Shown here in pieces: positions 43,673 through 51,998 of a DNA stretch of 64,000 nucleotides. Position 1 is the first letter of the stretch; each line of letters opens with the position of its first letter. The notes under the pieces were generated by a model. That model was given only the letters and a program-made list of their open reading frames with translations, did not search any database and was not told the origin of the DNA. The stretch lies in contig NZ_NEVS01000001.1 in NCBI RefSeq assembly GCF_002261215.1, positions 186,001 to 250,000 of the forward strand, given 5' to 3'. The translations under genes and the position numbers were made by a program. The DNA comes from Bordetella genomosp. 11. GTDB lineage: Bacteria > Pseudomonadota > Gammaproteobacteria > Burkholderiales > Burkholderiaceae_B.

Positions 43673-44506
43673 TCAGGCGCCGGCGGTGCTTGCGGTGACG
43701 CGCTGAAGGAAGTCCAGCACCGGCCGCGTGACGTCCTGCGGCCGCTCCAGGCTGGGCAGGTGGGCCGCGCCCGGTATTTCGTGGCCTTGCGCACCGGGTA
43801 TCGTGTCCGCGATATGCCGGGCCCGTGCCTGGATGTGTGGGAAATCGAGATCTCCCCAGATCAGCAGGGACGGCGCCCGGATTTCGCCAAGGCGCGGGTA
43901 GGCAGGCTCGGTATCCAGGTTGGACCCGACGGGCGCAGACCGCAGCGCGATGGCGTTCATGTCATGGAAAAGCGCTCTTGCCGCGCCCGCGACCCGTCCT
44001 TCCGGCGCCAGGGGGCCGTCCAGCCAGAGTCGCGCCCTGATTTCGTTCAGCCTGTCGAGGTCGCCGGCCTGCTCGGCCAGCCGTTGCCGGTCCAGCACCG
44101 GCTGGATTCCGGGGGGATAGTCCGTGGGGTCGGGCGCGCCGCTGACGCTGGGCGCGACCAGCACCAGGGCGCGCACGCGGGACGGATGCCGCAGGGCCGC
44201 GTCCAGCGCGATCCTGCCGCCTTGCGAGCAGCCGACCAGGATGGCCGGCGCGCCGCCCGCGATGCCATCGATGACGGCCATCAGGTCCGCGACCGGCGAG
44301 GCATCTTCTTCTTCCGCGCGTGTCTCGCCGAAGCCGCGCCTGTCGTAGGCGATGGCCTGGTATCCGCCGCCGACGGCCTCCAGCTGCGCGCGCCACATGC
44401 GCCGATCGCCCACGACGGCATGCAGGAACACGACCGGATGGCCGGTGCCGGCCACGTCCGCCGCCAGCACGGCGCGTCCGGAGACAATTCGATGAAGGGC
44501 GGGCAT
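43673..44506 (-). CDS. Alpha/beta hydrolase
   Basis: 277 residues from ATG 44506, with AGGA eight bases upstream. Fold signatures: VFLHAVVGDRRMW (oxyanion loop), GYQAIAYDRRGFGET, nucleophile elbow VGCSQGG, Asp in WGDLDFP and His in GAAHLPSLE. The Cys before Ser (GCSQG) is common in this branch. Single gene, substrate unknown. Confidence 0.85.
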   Translation of the reverse strand: MPALHRIVSGRAVLAADVAGTGHPVVFLHAVVGDRRMWRAQLEAVGGGYQAIAYDRRGFGETRAEEEDASPVADLMAVIDGIAGGAPAILVGCSQGGRIALDAALRHPSRVRALVLVAPSVSGAPDPTDYPPGIQPVLDRQRLAEQAGDLDRLNEIRARLWLDGPLAPEGRVAGAARALFHDMNAIALRSAPVGSNLDTEPAYPRLGEIRAPSLLIWGDLDFPHIQARARHIADTIPGAQGHEIPGAAHLPSLERPQDVTRPVLDFLQRVTASTAGA

Positions 44507-44644
44507 ATCTCTGGTTCCTGGTTCGCGTGGAGGGAATCCGATGACGCGCGCGGTTTTCTTGCCGGGATCGGCCATCGGCGCTTGCGAAAGAATAATGGCT
44601 TTTTGTCGGTATGGATCCGCCATCTTGCACATGGAACGGATGCA

Positions 44645-46405
44645 TCAGAGATCGATCACGACATCACCCCGTGGCCGCGCGCAACAGATAAGCACGTTGC
44701 CGGCAGCCGGTGCGTCGAGCGGTGCGGGCTGATAGGCAACGTCGCCCGACACCAAGCCGCTTTCGCAGTTATGGCAAACCCCGGCCCGGCAGGACCAGCG
44801 GACCGGCACGTCGCAGGCCTCCGCCAATTCCAGGATGCTTTGATAGGCCGATGGGTCCCAGCGAGTCGCGATTCCGCTGCGCGCGAAGGAAATCAACGGT
44901 CCGTCGGCGGACGCATTTTCCGGCGGATGCGGCATCCGGGCGGCAGCGGGCGCAATGCCGGGTGTCAACGTATCCCCGCCGTTGAAGGTTTCGGCATGAA
45001 TCCGTGCTGGCGGTACTTGCAGCGAGGCAAGCGCTTCCTTCATGTCGTTCATGAACGCGGGCGGGCCGCAAAGGTAGATATCGGCCCCGGGTGGAATACC
45101 GACTTCGCGCAAGGCCGCGGCCGATAGCCTGCCCGTCGCATCGAAGTCCTGTCCCACCCGATCCTCCGGCCCCGGCCGGCTATAGCGGACATGGCTGCTG
45201 GCGTGAGGCAGCGAGCGCACCAGACCGCGGGCTTCGGCGGCAAAAGGATGGTGGCGTCCGTCGCGGGCCGCATACAGCCACAGCACCCGCCGCTTCGTAT
45301 GCGCCGCGGCCAAGGCATGCAGCATCGCCAGCACCGGCGTCGCGCCGATTCCCGCGCTCAGGAGCACCACCGGTCCGTCGCCCGGTTGCAGCGCGAAGGT
45401 GCCGCGCGGCGCGCTGACATCGAGGAGGGCGCCCTGCTCGATCCGCGTGCGCAGGTAGTTTCCGGCTGCGCCGTTAGTCTCCACTTTCACGCTGATGCGA
45501 TAGCTTTGCGCCGAATCCGCGCCGGACAGCGAGTAGCTGCGGAACAGCGGCGGCGCGTCGGCGGCGGTTCTCAGCCGCAGCACGACGTATTGTCCGGGCA
45601 GGTGGGCCGGCAGGGGCTGGCCATCCGTGGCGCGCAGCGTCAACGAGACCACGTCGTCGCATTCGTTGTCCATCGCGGTCACCGCCAGAGGACGGAATCC
45701 CGGCGCGACCGGCCGTCTTGCCGCCGCCGGCGCAAGCCCGGCGTTCCCGCCCGGCAGCGCGTTCGACTGTTCCAGCAGCGCCTTGAAAGATCCGCGCCAT
45801 CCTGGCGAGAGCGCGTCGACGCGCAACGCGCGCTCCAGTTGCTCGCGCGGATGATGCGGCGAATAAAGGAGGGCGTTGACGGCCGCGACAGTCAATCGGT
45901 CCGTCGCTTCGCCGACCTTGGCGATTTCGTCGCCGGGGCCGACTTCGCCTTCGCGAAGGACGCGCAAATAAAAGCCGGGCAGTCCGCTGGCGGTCAGCAG
46001 GGCCGGCATCCTGGGTTCGTTCATCCGGATGCCGACGCGATAACAGGTGACGCGGGGCTGGGTGACCTCGAAGAGGGCGGTACCGATGCGATAGCGATCG
46101 CCGATGCATACCTCGGCGTCGGCCAGTCCTTCGACGGTGAAATTCTCGCCGAACTGCCCGTGCACCAGGTCTTTCCTGCCCAACTGCGCTTCCCAGTGGC
46201 GATAGGCCTCTACCTGATAGACCAGGACGGCGCGCTGCTCGCCGCCGTGGCCGGCCAGGTCTCCCTGGCCGTCGCCCTCCAGATTCAGGCGGCCGACGCG
46301 GCAGCGCCCGTAAACGGGGTACTTCCAGATGCCGGTATGGACGGTGCGGCCCTTCCATGCGACGTCGCGCGGCAAGCCGACGTTTACCGATACCAGTCTC
46401 GCCAT
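44645..46405 (-). CDS. MOSC domain fused to FAD/2Fe-2S oxidoreductase
   Basis: 586 residues in three parts. Residues 1-230: YiiM-like MOSC domain, with GHGGEQRAVLVYQVEAYRHW, FGENFTVEGL and the conserved Cys in RVTCYRVGIRMNEP. About 240-470: ferredoxin-reductase-type FAD (RSYSLSG) and NAD(P)H (LLSAGIGATPVLAMLH, CGPPAFMNDM) domains. About 495-586: plant-type 2Fe-2S with CRAGVCHNCESG and LICCARP. The MOSC part may bind a molybdenum cofactor or handle N-oxygenated substrates as in YiiM; the rest transfers electrons to it. Complete fusion, no frameshift seen. Confidence 0.88.
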   Translation of the reverse strand: MARLVSVNVGLPRDVAWKGRTVHTGIWKYPVYGRCRVGRLNLEGDGQGDLAGHGGEQRAVLVYQVEAYRHWEAQLGRKDLVHGQFGENFTVEGLADAEVCIGDRYRIGTALFEVTQPRVTCYRVGIRMNEPRMPALLTASGLPGFYLRVLREGEVGPGDEIAKVGEATDRLTVAAVNALLYSPHHPREQLERALRVDALSPGWRGSFKALLEQSNALPGGNAGLAPAAARRPVAPGFRPLAVTAMDNECDDVVSLTLRATDGQPLPAHLPGQYVVLRLRTAADAPPLFRSYSLSGADSAQSYRISVKVETNGAAGNYLRTRIEQGALLDVSAPRGTFALQPGDGPVVLLSAGIGATPVLAMLHALAAAHTKRRVLWLYAARDGRHHPFAAEARGLVRSLPHASSHVRYSRPGPEDRVGQDFDATGRLSAAALREVGIPPGADIYLCGPPAFMNDMKEALASLQVPPARIHAETFNGGDTLTPGIAPAAARMPHPPENASADGPLISFARSGIATRWDPSAYQSILELAEACDVPVRWSCRAGVCHNCESGLVSGDVAYQPAPLDAPAAGNVLICCARPRGDVVIDL

Positions 46406-46606
46406 GATCGTCTCCGAGGCCGCGCGGACTTGTTTCGAGGTCCCCGCCTGCGCGGCGGCTTTCGGGGTTCAAGCCTGGGCAGCGCCAATGGTGGCCGCGA
46501 CCATGCCGATCATAGACATTTCCGCCGGCAAGCGGCGGTTTCCCGGCACGCGGGCATGGCCCGTGCTGCCCGGGCGCTTCAACCAGACGTCCCCGGAGGA
46601 CCAACC

Positions 46607-47146
46607 ATGAGACTTTATCGTGCCCTTTTGCTATCTTCCTTCGCCGCGCTCGTCGGTATCTCGGGCTGTGCCAGTCGCGATAGCGGCGGCCGCCAGGCCA
46701 TGCTGACCGCCAGCGACCAGACCTTCCTGGAAAATGCCGCCCAGGGCAACCAGGCGGAAATCCAGGGCAGCAAGATGGCGCTGGACAAGAGCACCAGCAG
46801 CGACGTACGCGCCTTCGCGCAAACGATGATCAAGGACCACACCGCCGCGAACGAGAAACTGACCGCTTTGGCCACGCGCAAGGGCTATAACCCGCCGACC
46901 GCGCCGTCCATGATGCAGGCCACCGAATTGAAGGGCTTGAACCTGTTCTCGGGCAACGCCTTCGACAAGGCCTATGTGGATCGCATCGGCATTGCCGCGC
47001 ATGAGGCCACTATCCGGCAGTTCGAGACCGCCGCGCAAAGCGCCGACGATGCGGACATCCGGGCCTTCGCGCAAGGCATGCTGCCGGCGCTGCGGCACCA
47101 CCTGGAGATGGCGCAGGCGCTGAACCAGCGGCAGAAGTCGCAATAG
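46607..47146 (+). CDS. DUF4142 lipoprotein
   Basis: 179 residues from ATG 46607, with GGAGGA upstream. Lipobox GISGC gives Cys21. The mature part is the ferritin-like DUF4142 domain: DQTFLENAAQGNQAEIQGSKMAL, VRAFAQTMIKDHTAANEKLTALA and AHEATIRQFE repeats of helices. Outer-membrane or inner-membrane anchored, function unknown; such proteins often rise in stress. Confidence 0.88.
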   Translation: MRLYRALLLSSFAALVGISGCASRDSGGRQAMLTASDQTFLENAAQGNQAEIQGSKMALDKSTSSDVRAFAQTMIKDHTAANEKLTALATRKGYNPPTAPSMMQATELKGLNLFSGNAFDKAYVDRIGIAAHEATIRQFETAAQSADDADIRAFAQGMLPALRHHLEMAQALNQRQKSQ

Positions 47147-47206
47147 GCATAGACATCGGGCTGGCACACCGGTCGACAAGGGACCGCGTGTGCCGCCACG
47201 CCGCTA

Positions 47207-48391
47207 TCACCGATTGACCAGGCGCGGTGCCTGCTCTTCGGTCGGTATAGCCGACACCACGAGATTCCGGCCCATCGCCTTCGCCGAATACAGCGCCGCG
47301 TCCGCGCGCGCCATCAGATCGGCCAGCGTGTCGCCGGGTTGGCATTCGTCCACGCCGGCGCTGAAGGTGCACGATATTTCCCCGCAATGCGCGGACAGCC
47401 GGGACTCGGTGACGCGCACGCGCAGGCGGTTGAGCAGCGCTTCGGCCTCTTCGCCGCGGGTGTCCGGCAGCAGGATGGCGAATTCTTCGCCGCCCAGGCG
47501 GCCGAAGATATCGCCCGCGCGGATATGCCGGGCGACGATGGACGAAAAGTACGACAGCGCCAGATCGCCCGCCGCATGTCCGTGGGTGTCGTTGATCGCC
47601 TTGAAGTGATCGATGTCCAGGATGGCGATCGCGAATGTGGACTGGGTGCGCCGCGCGCGTTCCAGGTGTGCTTCGGCCTGCGCCATGAATTCGCGCCGCG
47701 TCAGCGCGCCGGTCATTTCATCGATGGTTGCCAGGCGTTCCATCAATTCGGCCATGCGGTCGTATGCCAGCATGACCGCGCCGATGGCCAGGCACGGCAG
47801 CGTGACGATGCCCGTCGCGATAAAGCCGATGTTGGACGCGTTGGGCTGCATGAAATGCGTGTGGTTCTCCAGGCCGAGCACGACGGCGAGGGCGCGCGCC
47901 GCATGCACCAGGCCGCCCGCCGCGGCGACGGCGGCCACGAAGAAATAGCTGTAGGCGGGCCGATGGCGCGGACGGTGGCTGTAGGCGGTCCAGCTGACGG
48001 CCATGCGCACATATCCCAGAAAGGTCGAGACGATCACGATGCGCGCATTTAGGCTGGGCGTGAGGTAGGTGAAGTACGCCAGCCCGCCAATGGCGATCGC
48101 GTAGGCCGCCATCTCGTCGAGCCGTATCGCGCGCAGGCCGAAGAAGCGCCGGTATCCATGCAACACCAGCAATCCCGCGGTAAGGAACAGCGCGCCGGCG
48201 GCGGCGATGGTCAGGCGCGGCGGTGAAATGCTGTTCAGCGCCAGCAAGAACATGGACAGCACGATGAGGGAGTGCGCGCAGATCCACGATGCCACGCCCG
48301 GGATCCGCGTGCGCAACAGCGAGCCCAGCACCGCAGTGCTTACCACGCCGGACATGATGCCGATCACATAGAGGGCGACAGGGCTGAACAT
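47207..48391 (-). CDS. Membrane-bound diguanylate cyclase (GGDEF)
   Basis: 394 residues. Six or seven membrane helices occupy residues 1-190. The C-terminal GGDEF domain has AILDIDHFKAINDTHGHAAGD and GRLGGEEF, an intact active site, and RAGD five residues upstream of it is the product-inhibition I-site. Makes cyclic di-GMP; the sensory input is in the membrane part. An eight-C tract (on its coding strand) lies about 55 bp before the start. Confidence 0.92.
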   Translation of the reverse strand: MFSPVALYVIGIMSGVVSTAVLGSLLRTRIPGVASWICAHSLIVLSMFLLALNSISPPRLTIAAAGALFLTAGLLVLHGYRRFFGLRAIRLDEMAAYAIAIGGLAYFTYLTPSLNARIVIVSTFLGYVRMAVSWTAYSHRPRHRPAYSYFFVAAVAAAGGLVHAARALAVVLGLENHTHFMQPNASNIGFIATGIVTLPCLAIGAVMLAYDRMAELMERLATIDEMTGALTRREFMAQAEAHLERARRTQSTFAIAILDIDHFKAINDTHGHAAGDLALSYFSSIVARHIRAGDIFGRLGGEEFAILLPDTRGEEAEALLNRLRVRVTESRLSAHCGEISCTFSAGVDECQPGDTLADLMARADAALYSAKAMGRNLVVSAIPTEEQAPRLVNR

Positions 48392-48446
48392 GGATTCCTG
48401 GGCGGATCGAGAGGGCGAGTCGTGGGCCGCCCGGGCCTGGGCTGGC

Positions 48447-48454
48447 GGGGGGGG
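48447..48454 (-). repeat. Homopolymer G8/C8 tract upstream of the diguanylate cyclase
   Basis: Eight consecutive G on the plus strand (C on the cyclase strand) inside the probable leader. Length changes by slippage could affect expression. Confidence 0.5.
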
Positions 48455-48713
48455 CCACAGGCAGGCCAGGGCGGCCCGCGCCCATTATTGCCCGTAAATA
48501 CTTGTAAACATTTGCGTTAAGACAAATTTTCCTGCGGCGGTCCGGGCCGGCCCGGACCAGGAAGGATTCAGCGGCCCAGCCACGCCGCCGGGATGGCGAT
48601 GTCGAACCGTCCCCTTATATCCACCCCGCCCCTGATTACCGCGCGACACATGTGAAACGCCCGGGCGCGATGCGGGCTGGGCGATCGACGTTACGCTGTT
48701 CGATCGTCCCGCT

Positions 48714-48737
48714 CGCCGATCCGCCGATCCGTCGATC
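48714..48737. repeat. Three tandem 8-base repeats
   Basis: Units CGCCGATC, CGCCGATC, CGTCGATC lie back to back 50 bp before the DUF2242 start. Unit length is not a multiple of three, so slippage would shift any reading frame crossing it. Confidence 0.55.
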
Positions 48738-48786
48738 CTGCCGGTTGCCGGTGGGCCGAATCCGTTCAAGACATGGTGACGCACCG

Positions 48787-49839
48787 ATGGCATACACGCA
48801 GTTCCCGCAGCCCGATAACTTCCTTTCCGCGCCTTCGGCTTCAGCCGGCGCGCAAGGCTACGCCGCCCGGATCGGCGCCGCGCCCGCCGGTGCCAGGCCC
48901 CGCCGGCGCGCCGGCGCCAGGGCCGCGGCCCCCGCGCTTCTTGCCGTCGCCGCGGGCTGCATGGCGCTGGCCGGATGCACCAGCACGCCCCGGCAGGCTT
49001 ACCCCGAGACCTTCAAGGACACGAGTACGTATTCCCGCTCGTATGCGGCCTCCGACGCGGCGACCTGCGAAGCCGCGCGGCGGGCGCTATTGAGCCAGGG
49101 CTATACGATCGGCAAGGCGCAGACCGACGGCGTGGAGGGACAGAAAAACTTCCAGGTCCAGGACGAGAACCAGCAGCACCAGGTGATCTCCTTCCACGTG
49201 GTGTGCGCCTCGGATCACCACGCGTCGCCGAAGACCACCGTCTTCGTGAACGCGGTGCAGGACAGGTACATCATCAAGAAAACCAGCAGTTCGGCGGGAG
49301 TGGGCTTGAGCGTGCTGGGGTCGGTCTCGATGCCGTTCGGCTCCTCCGACGATTCGCTGGCCAAGATCAGCAGCGAAACGATTTCGGCGTCGTCCTTCTA
49401 CGAAGGCTTTTTCGACCTGCTGCAGCGGTATCTGCCGCAAAGCGGACCGGCGGGCGGCGCGGCGCCGGCGTCGTCCGACGCGAGCTCGCCGGCCGCGAAA
49501 ATGCCCACGCCTGCCGCGGCGCCCGCGCCCTCGCCACCGCCTTCCTCGCAGGGTGCCGCATCCGGGGGCACCGCGCCCGCCGCCAAGCCGGCCGCCGGGC
49601 AGCCGCAGGACACCCCGTCGTCCGCCGCGCCATCGTCCCAGCCGGATGCATCCACGCCGGCGTCTCCGGCCGCGCCAGCCTCCTCGCCAACTCCCTCCTC
49701 ACCCCCGTCTTCGCCGCCCTCTTCAACCTCCTCTTCGACCCCCTCTTCGACCCCGCCGCCGGCTCCCGCATCGGCCCCCTCGTCCGGTCCTGCGACCTCT
49801 GGCGATGGCGGCGCGGGTGGGACCACCGCGACCCCGTAG
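48787..49839 (+). CDS. DUF2242 lipoprotein with Pro/Ser-rich tail
   Basis: 350 residues from ATG 48787. A long basic N-region (RPRRRAGARAA) precedes the hydrophobic stretch and lipobox MALAGC near 61. The DUF2242 core has PETFKDTSTYSRSYAASDAATCEAARRALLSQGY and VVCASDHHASPKTTVFVNAVQDRYIIKK. From residue 230 on the chain is low-complexity Ser, Pro and Ala with SSTPSST-type repeats. The start remains uncertain because the n-region is unusually long; a later start is possible. Confidence 0.8.
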   Translation: MAYTQFPQPDNFLSAPSASAGAQGYAARIGAAPAGARPRRRAGARAAAPALLAVAAGCMALAGCTSTPRQAYPETFKDTSTYSRSYAASDAATCEAARRALLSQGYTIGKAQTDGVEGQKNFQVQDENQQHQVISFHVVCASDHHASPKTTVFVNAVQDRYIIKKTSSSAGVGLSVLGSVSMPFGSSDDSLAKISSETISASSFYEGFFDLLQRYLPQSGPAGGAAPASSDASSPAAKMPTPAAAPAPSPPPSSQGAASGGTAPAAKPAAGQPQDTPSSAAPSSQPDASTPASPAAPASSPTPSSPPSSPPSSTSSSTPSSTPPPAPASAPSSGPATSGDGGAGGTTATP

Positions 49840-49896
49840 CGCGCCGTTTCGCGACGCACGCGTCGACCGGCGCGGCGTCTTCCGGCGCGGCCGGGC

Positions 49897-51291
49897 CTAG
49901 TTCGCCCCGGCTTCCGGACCGCGCCGTCGGGCGGCGCTGTCGCGTATATGCGTCACGATGGCGTCGGCGATGCGCCTGGCGGCGGATACCGGCGGCGTTG
50001 CTTGCGCGCCCTTGCCCAGCTGCAGGCTGCCGCCGCCTCGCAGGATCGCGATCCCGCTCTCGGCCGCGATGGCCGCGGCCGCGCGGCGATGGTCATCGGC
50101 CATCGAGGCGGTTTCATCGATGACCACGGTGCCCGGTAGCAGCGACGCGACCTCGCTGACCATCGATACCGAGTCGCCCGGGACGTGGATGCGGCCGGTG
50201 GGGCCGGTTGCTTCCCGGTATGCGTGCAGCAGGGGGCGGTACGCGCTGGGCGAGTCCCGGTGCTGGAAATCGAAAACCTGTACCTCGGCGTTCGGATAGC
50301 CGCGCAAGGCTTCCTCGAAGGCCCGGGTGACCTCGTCGCGGATGCCGGCGCGATGCGGGTTGGGGCTGATTTCGACGCCGTCCGACCCGAACTTGCCGGT
50401 GCGCGGGCTGCTGACGATCACGAAGCGGCAACGTTCGCGTCCGGCCAGTTCCAGCTTGGCGATGCGATGGGCCTGCATGCGCGCGTCCTCGGCGCCAAGG
50501 CGGCGTAGGGTCGGCGTGACGGTGTCCTCGCTTTCTTCGACGACATCGCCGCCCAGCAGGATCGATACGGTATCGCCATCGATGGGTGGCAAGGGCGGGT
50601 AGCCCCGCGTCCTGTAGTCGCGCGCGGCGGTGGCGATGGAGGCCTCGTCCACGTCGTGGGCCACGCCGGGCAGCAGCTCCAGCGTCGTCTTCGACGCCAG
50701 TGCGTCGCGCTGTGCGTCCGTGATCGCCGATGCGGGCAATGCGACCACCGAGGGCAGGTGGCGGGCCTTGATGATGTCGTCGGTCAGCTTATGGCCGGTG
50801 TAGGCCGTGATGACGATATCGTCGGTGGGGACGTCGCCCAGCGCGCCGGCCAACGCATGGTCCGAGCCCGCCAGGATGAAGATCAGCCGCTCGTACTCGC
50901 TGAAGTCTATCCGGTCCGTCCATTCCTTCAGCGTCACCGTCAGCGCGCGTTCGAGTCCCATGCGATCGCGCCCGGCGAGCAGCAGGCTGTCGCACGAGAT
51001 CTCGCCGGGTTGATGAAGACCCGCCTGGACCAGGGCGCGCATCGTTTCCGCCGCGACCGCGCGCGCCTGGTTGCGGTCTCCCACGCGGTCGCGCGGCGCG
51101 GCGGCAATCAGTTTGACGTATCTTGGAAGAACCGCATCGGCCGCATGGCGTGCGTGCGCGCAGGCTTCGGTGGCGCGTCCGGGTGTGGGGCTGTCGCGCC
51201 CCCCTTGCAATGGATGCCGGGGCGGCGGGCTGGTAGCCGCCGGCGTACTGGCCGCCGTTTGCATGGCGGTGCCTGATCCATGGATCTGCAT
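49897..51291 (-). CDS. ELM1-like (DUF1022-type) protein
   Basis: 464 residues. The first 40 are Ser/Thr/Pro-rich. Later parts resemble the ELM1/COG3660 family, a GT-B-like fold: a VSILLGGD strand-loop near 240, RFVIVSSPRTGK near 290, and PGDSVSMVSEVASLLPGTVVI near 390, where the family has DSVSMxSE. AGGA lies seven bases before the first ATG, supporting that start. Convergent with the DUF2242 gene. No bacterial function is established for the family, and the match here is by motif only. Confidence 0.5.
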   Translation of the reverse strand: MQIHGSGTAMQTAASTPAATSPPPRHPLQGGRDSPTPGRATEACAHARHAADAVLPRYVKLIAAAPRDRVGDRNQARAVAAETMRALVQAGLHQPGEISCDSLLLAGRDRMGLERALTVTLKEWTDRIDFSEYERLIFILAGSDHALAGALGDVPTDDIVITAYTGHKLTDDIIKARHLPSVVALPASAITDAQRDALASKTTLELLPGVAHDVDEASIATAARDYRTRGYPPLPPIDGDTVSILLGGDVVEESEDTVTPTLRRLGAEDARMQAHRIAKLELAGRERCRFVIVSSPRTGKFGSDGVEISPNPHRAGIRDEVTRAFEEALRGYPNAEVQVFDFQHRDSPSAYRPLLHAYREATGPTGRIHVPGDSVSMVSEVASLLPGTVVIDETASMADDHRRAAAAIAAESGIAILRGGGSLQLGKGAQATPPVSAARRIADAIVTHIRDSAARRRGPEAGAN

Positions 51292-51525
51292 GCGGATGTC
51301 CTATCGAGCGGGTCGGCGCGCGGACTCGGCGCCGCGCGCAAAGCCGCGACGATAGGGCCAAGGGGCATGCGGGACGGAAGGTCCGCGCGCTTATTCGGAC
51401 GGGTCCTTCCCGGCCGGCGCTTACATCTTGCCGCGTACAAACGCGCGCCGGTGCTTTAACGTAAGGATGGCCGTCCCGATCCCTTTTTCGTCCACCGCTG
51501 GGTGGGCCCTTCGAAAGGAGACTCC

Positions 51526-51921
51526 ATGGTTACCACAGTTACGCCGTTTCTGATGTTCCAGGGCGATGCGAGCGCCGCGATGGACTTCTATACGACGCTG
51601 TTCCCGGATAGCGAGGTCGTGCACGTGCAACGCTACCAGGCGGGGGAAGCGGGCCCGGAGGGATCGATCATGCGCGCCACCATGCGCATCATCGGCCAGA
51701 CGCTGATGTGCATCGACAGCCCCGTGAAGCACGAATTCACCTTCACGCCGGCGTTTTCCCTATTCGTCGAATGCGATTCGGAAGACGAGTTCGAGCGGTT
51801 GGCGACGGCCCTGTCGCGCGACGGCATGATGTTGATGGAACCGGACAATTACGGGTTCAGCCGGCGTTTCGCCTGGATGAACGACCGCTTCGGCGTGTCC
51901 TGGCAACTGAACCTGCCCTAG
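51526..51921 (+). CDS. VOC/PhnB-like (glyoxalase superfamily) protein
   Basis: 131 residues from ATG 51526, with AAAGGAG upstream. TPFLMFQGDASAAMDFYTTLFPDSEV is the PhnB-like opening and EPDNYGFSRRFAWMNDRFGVSWQLNL the usual ending. A 3-demethylubiquinone-methyltransferase-like family by name but with no methyltransferase motif. Probably a small metal- or ligand-binding enzyme. Confidence 0.85.
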   Translation: MVTTVTPFLMFQGDASAAMDFYTTLFPDSEVVHVQRYQAGEAGPEGSIMRATMRIIGQTLMCIDSPVKHEFTFTPAFSLFVECDSEDEFERLATALSRDGMMLMEPDNYGFSRRFAWMNDRFGVSWQLNLP

Positions 51922-51998
51922 CCCGCGGCCTCGGTCCCGCCCCGGCGATAAACGACGGCATGTCCGCCATCGTCCACCGCCGGTTTTGCGAAGTGCCT

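Larger units (their letters stand above)
48392..48786. other. Intergenic region between the cyclase and DUF2242 genes
   Basis: 395 bp. It contains a G8 tract (48447-48454), an AT-rich block at 48484-48532 likely to hold the cyclase promoter, and three tandem eight-base units (48714-48737). A frame open from 48652 into the DUF2242 gene is not believed to be translated because it lacks a good ribosome site and signal. Confidence 0.5.
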
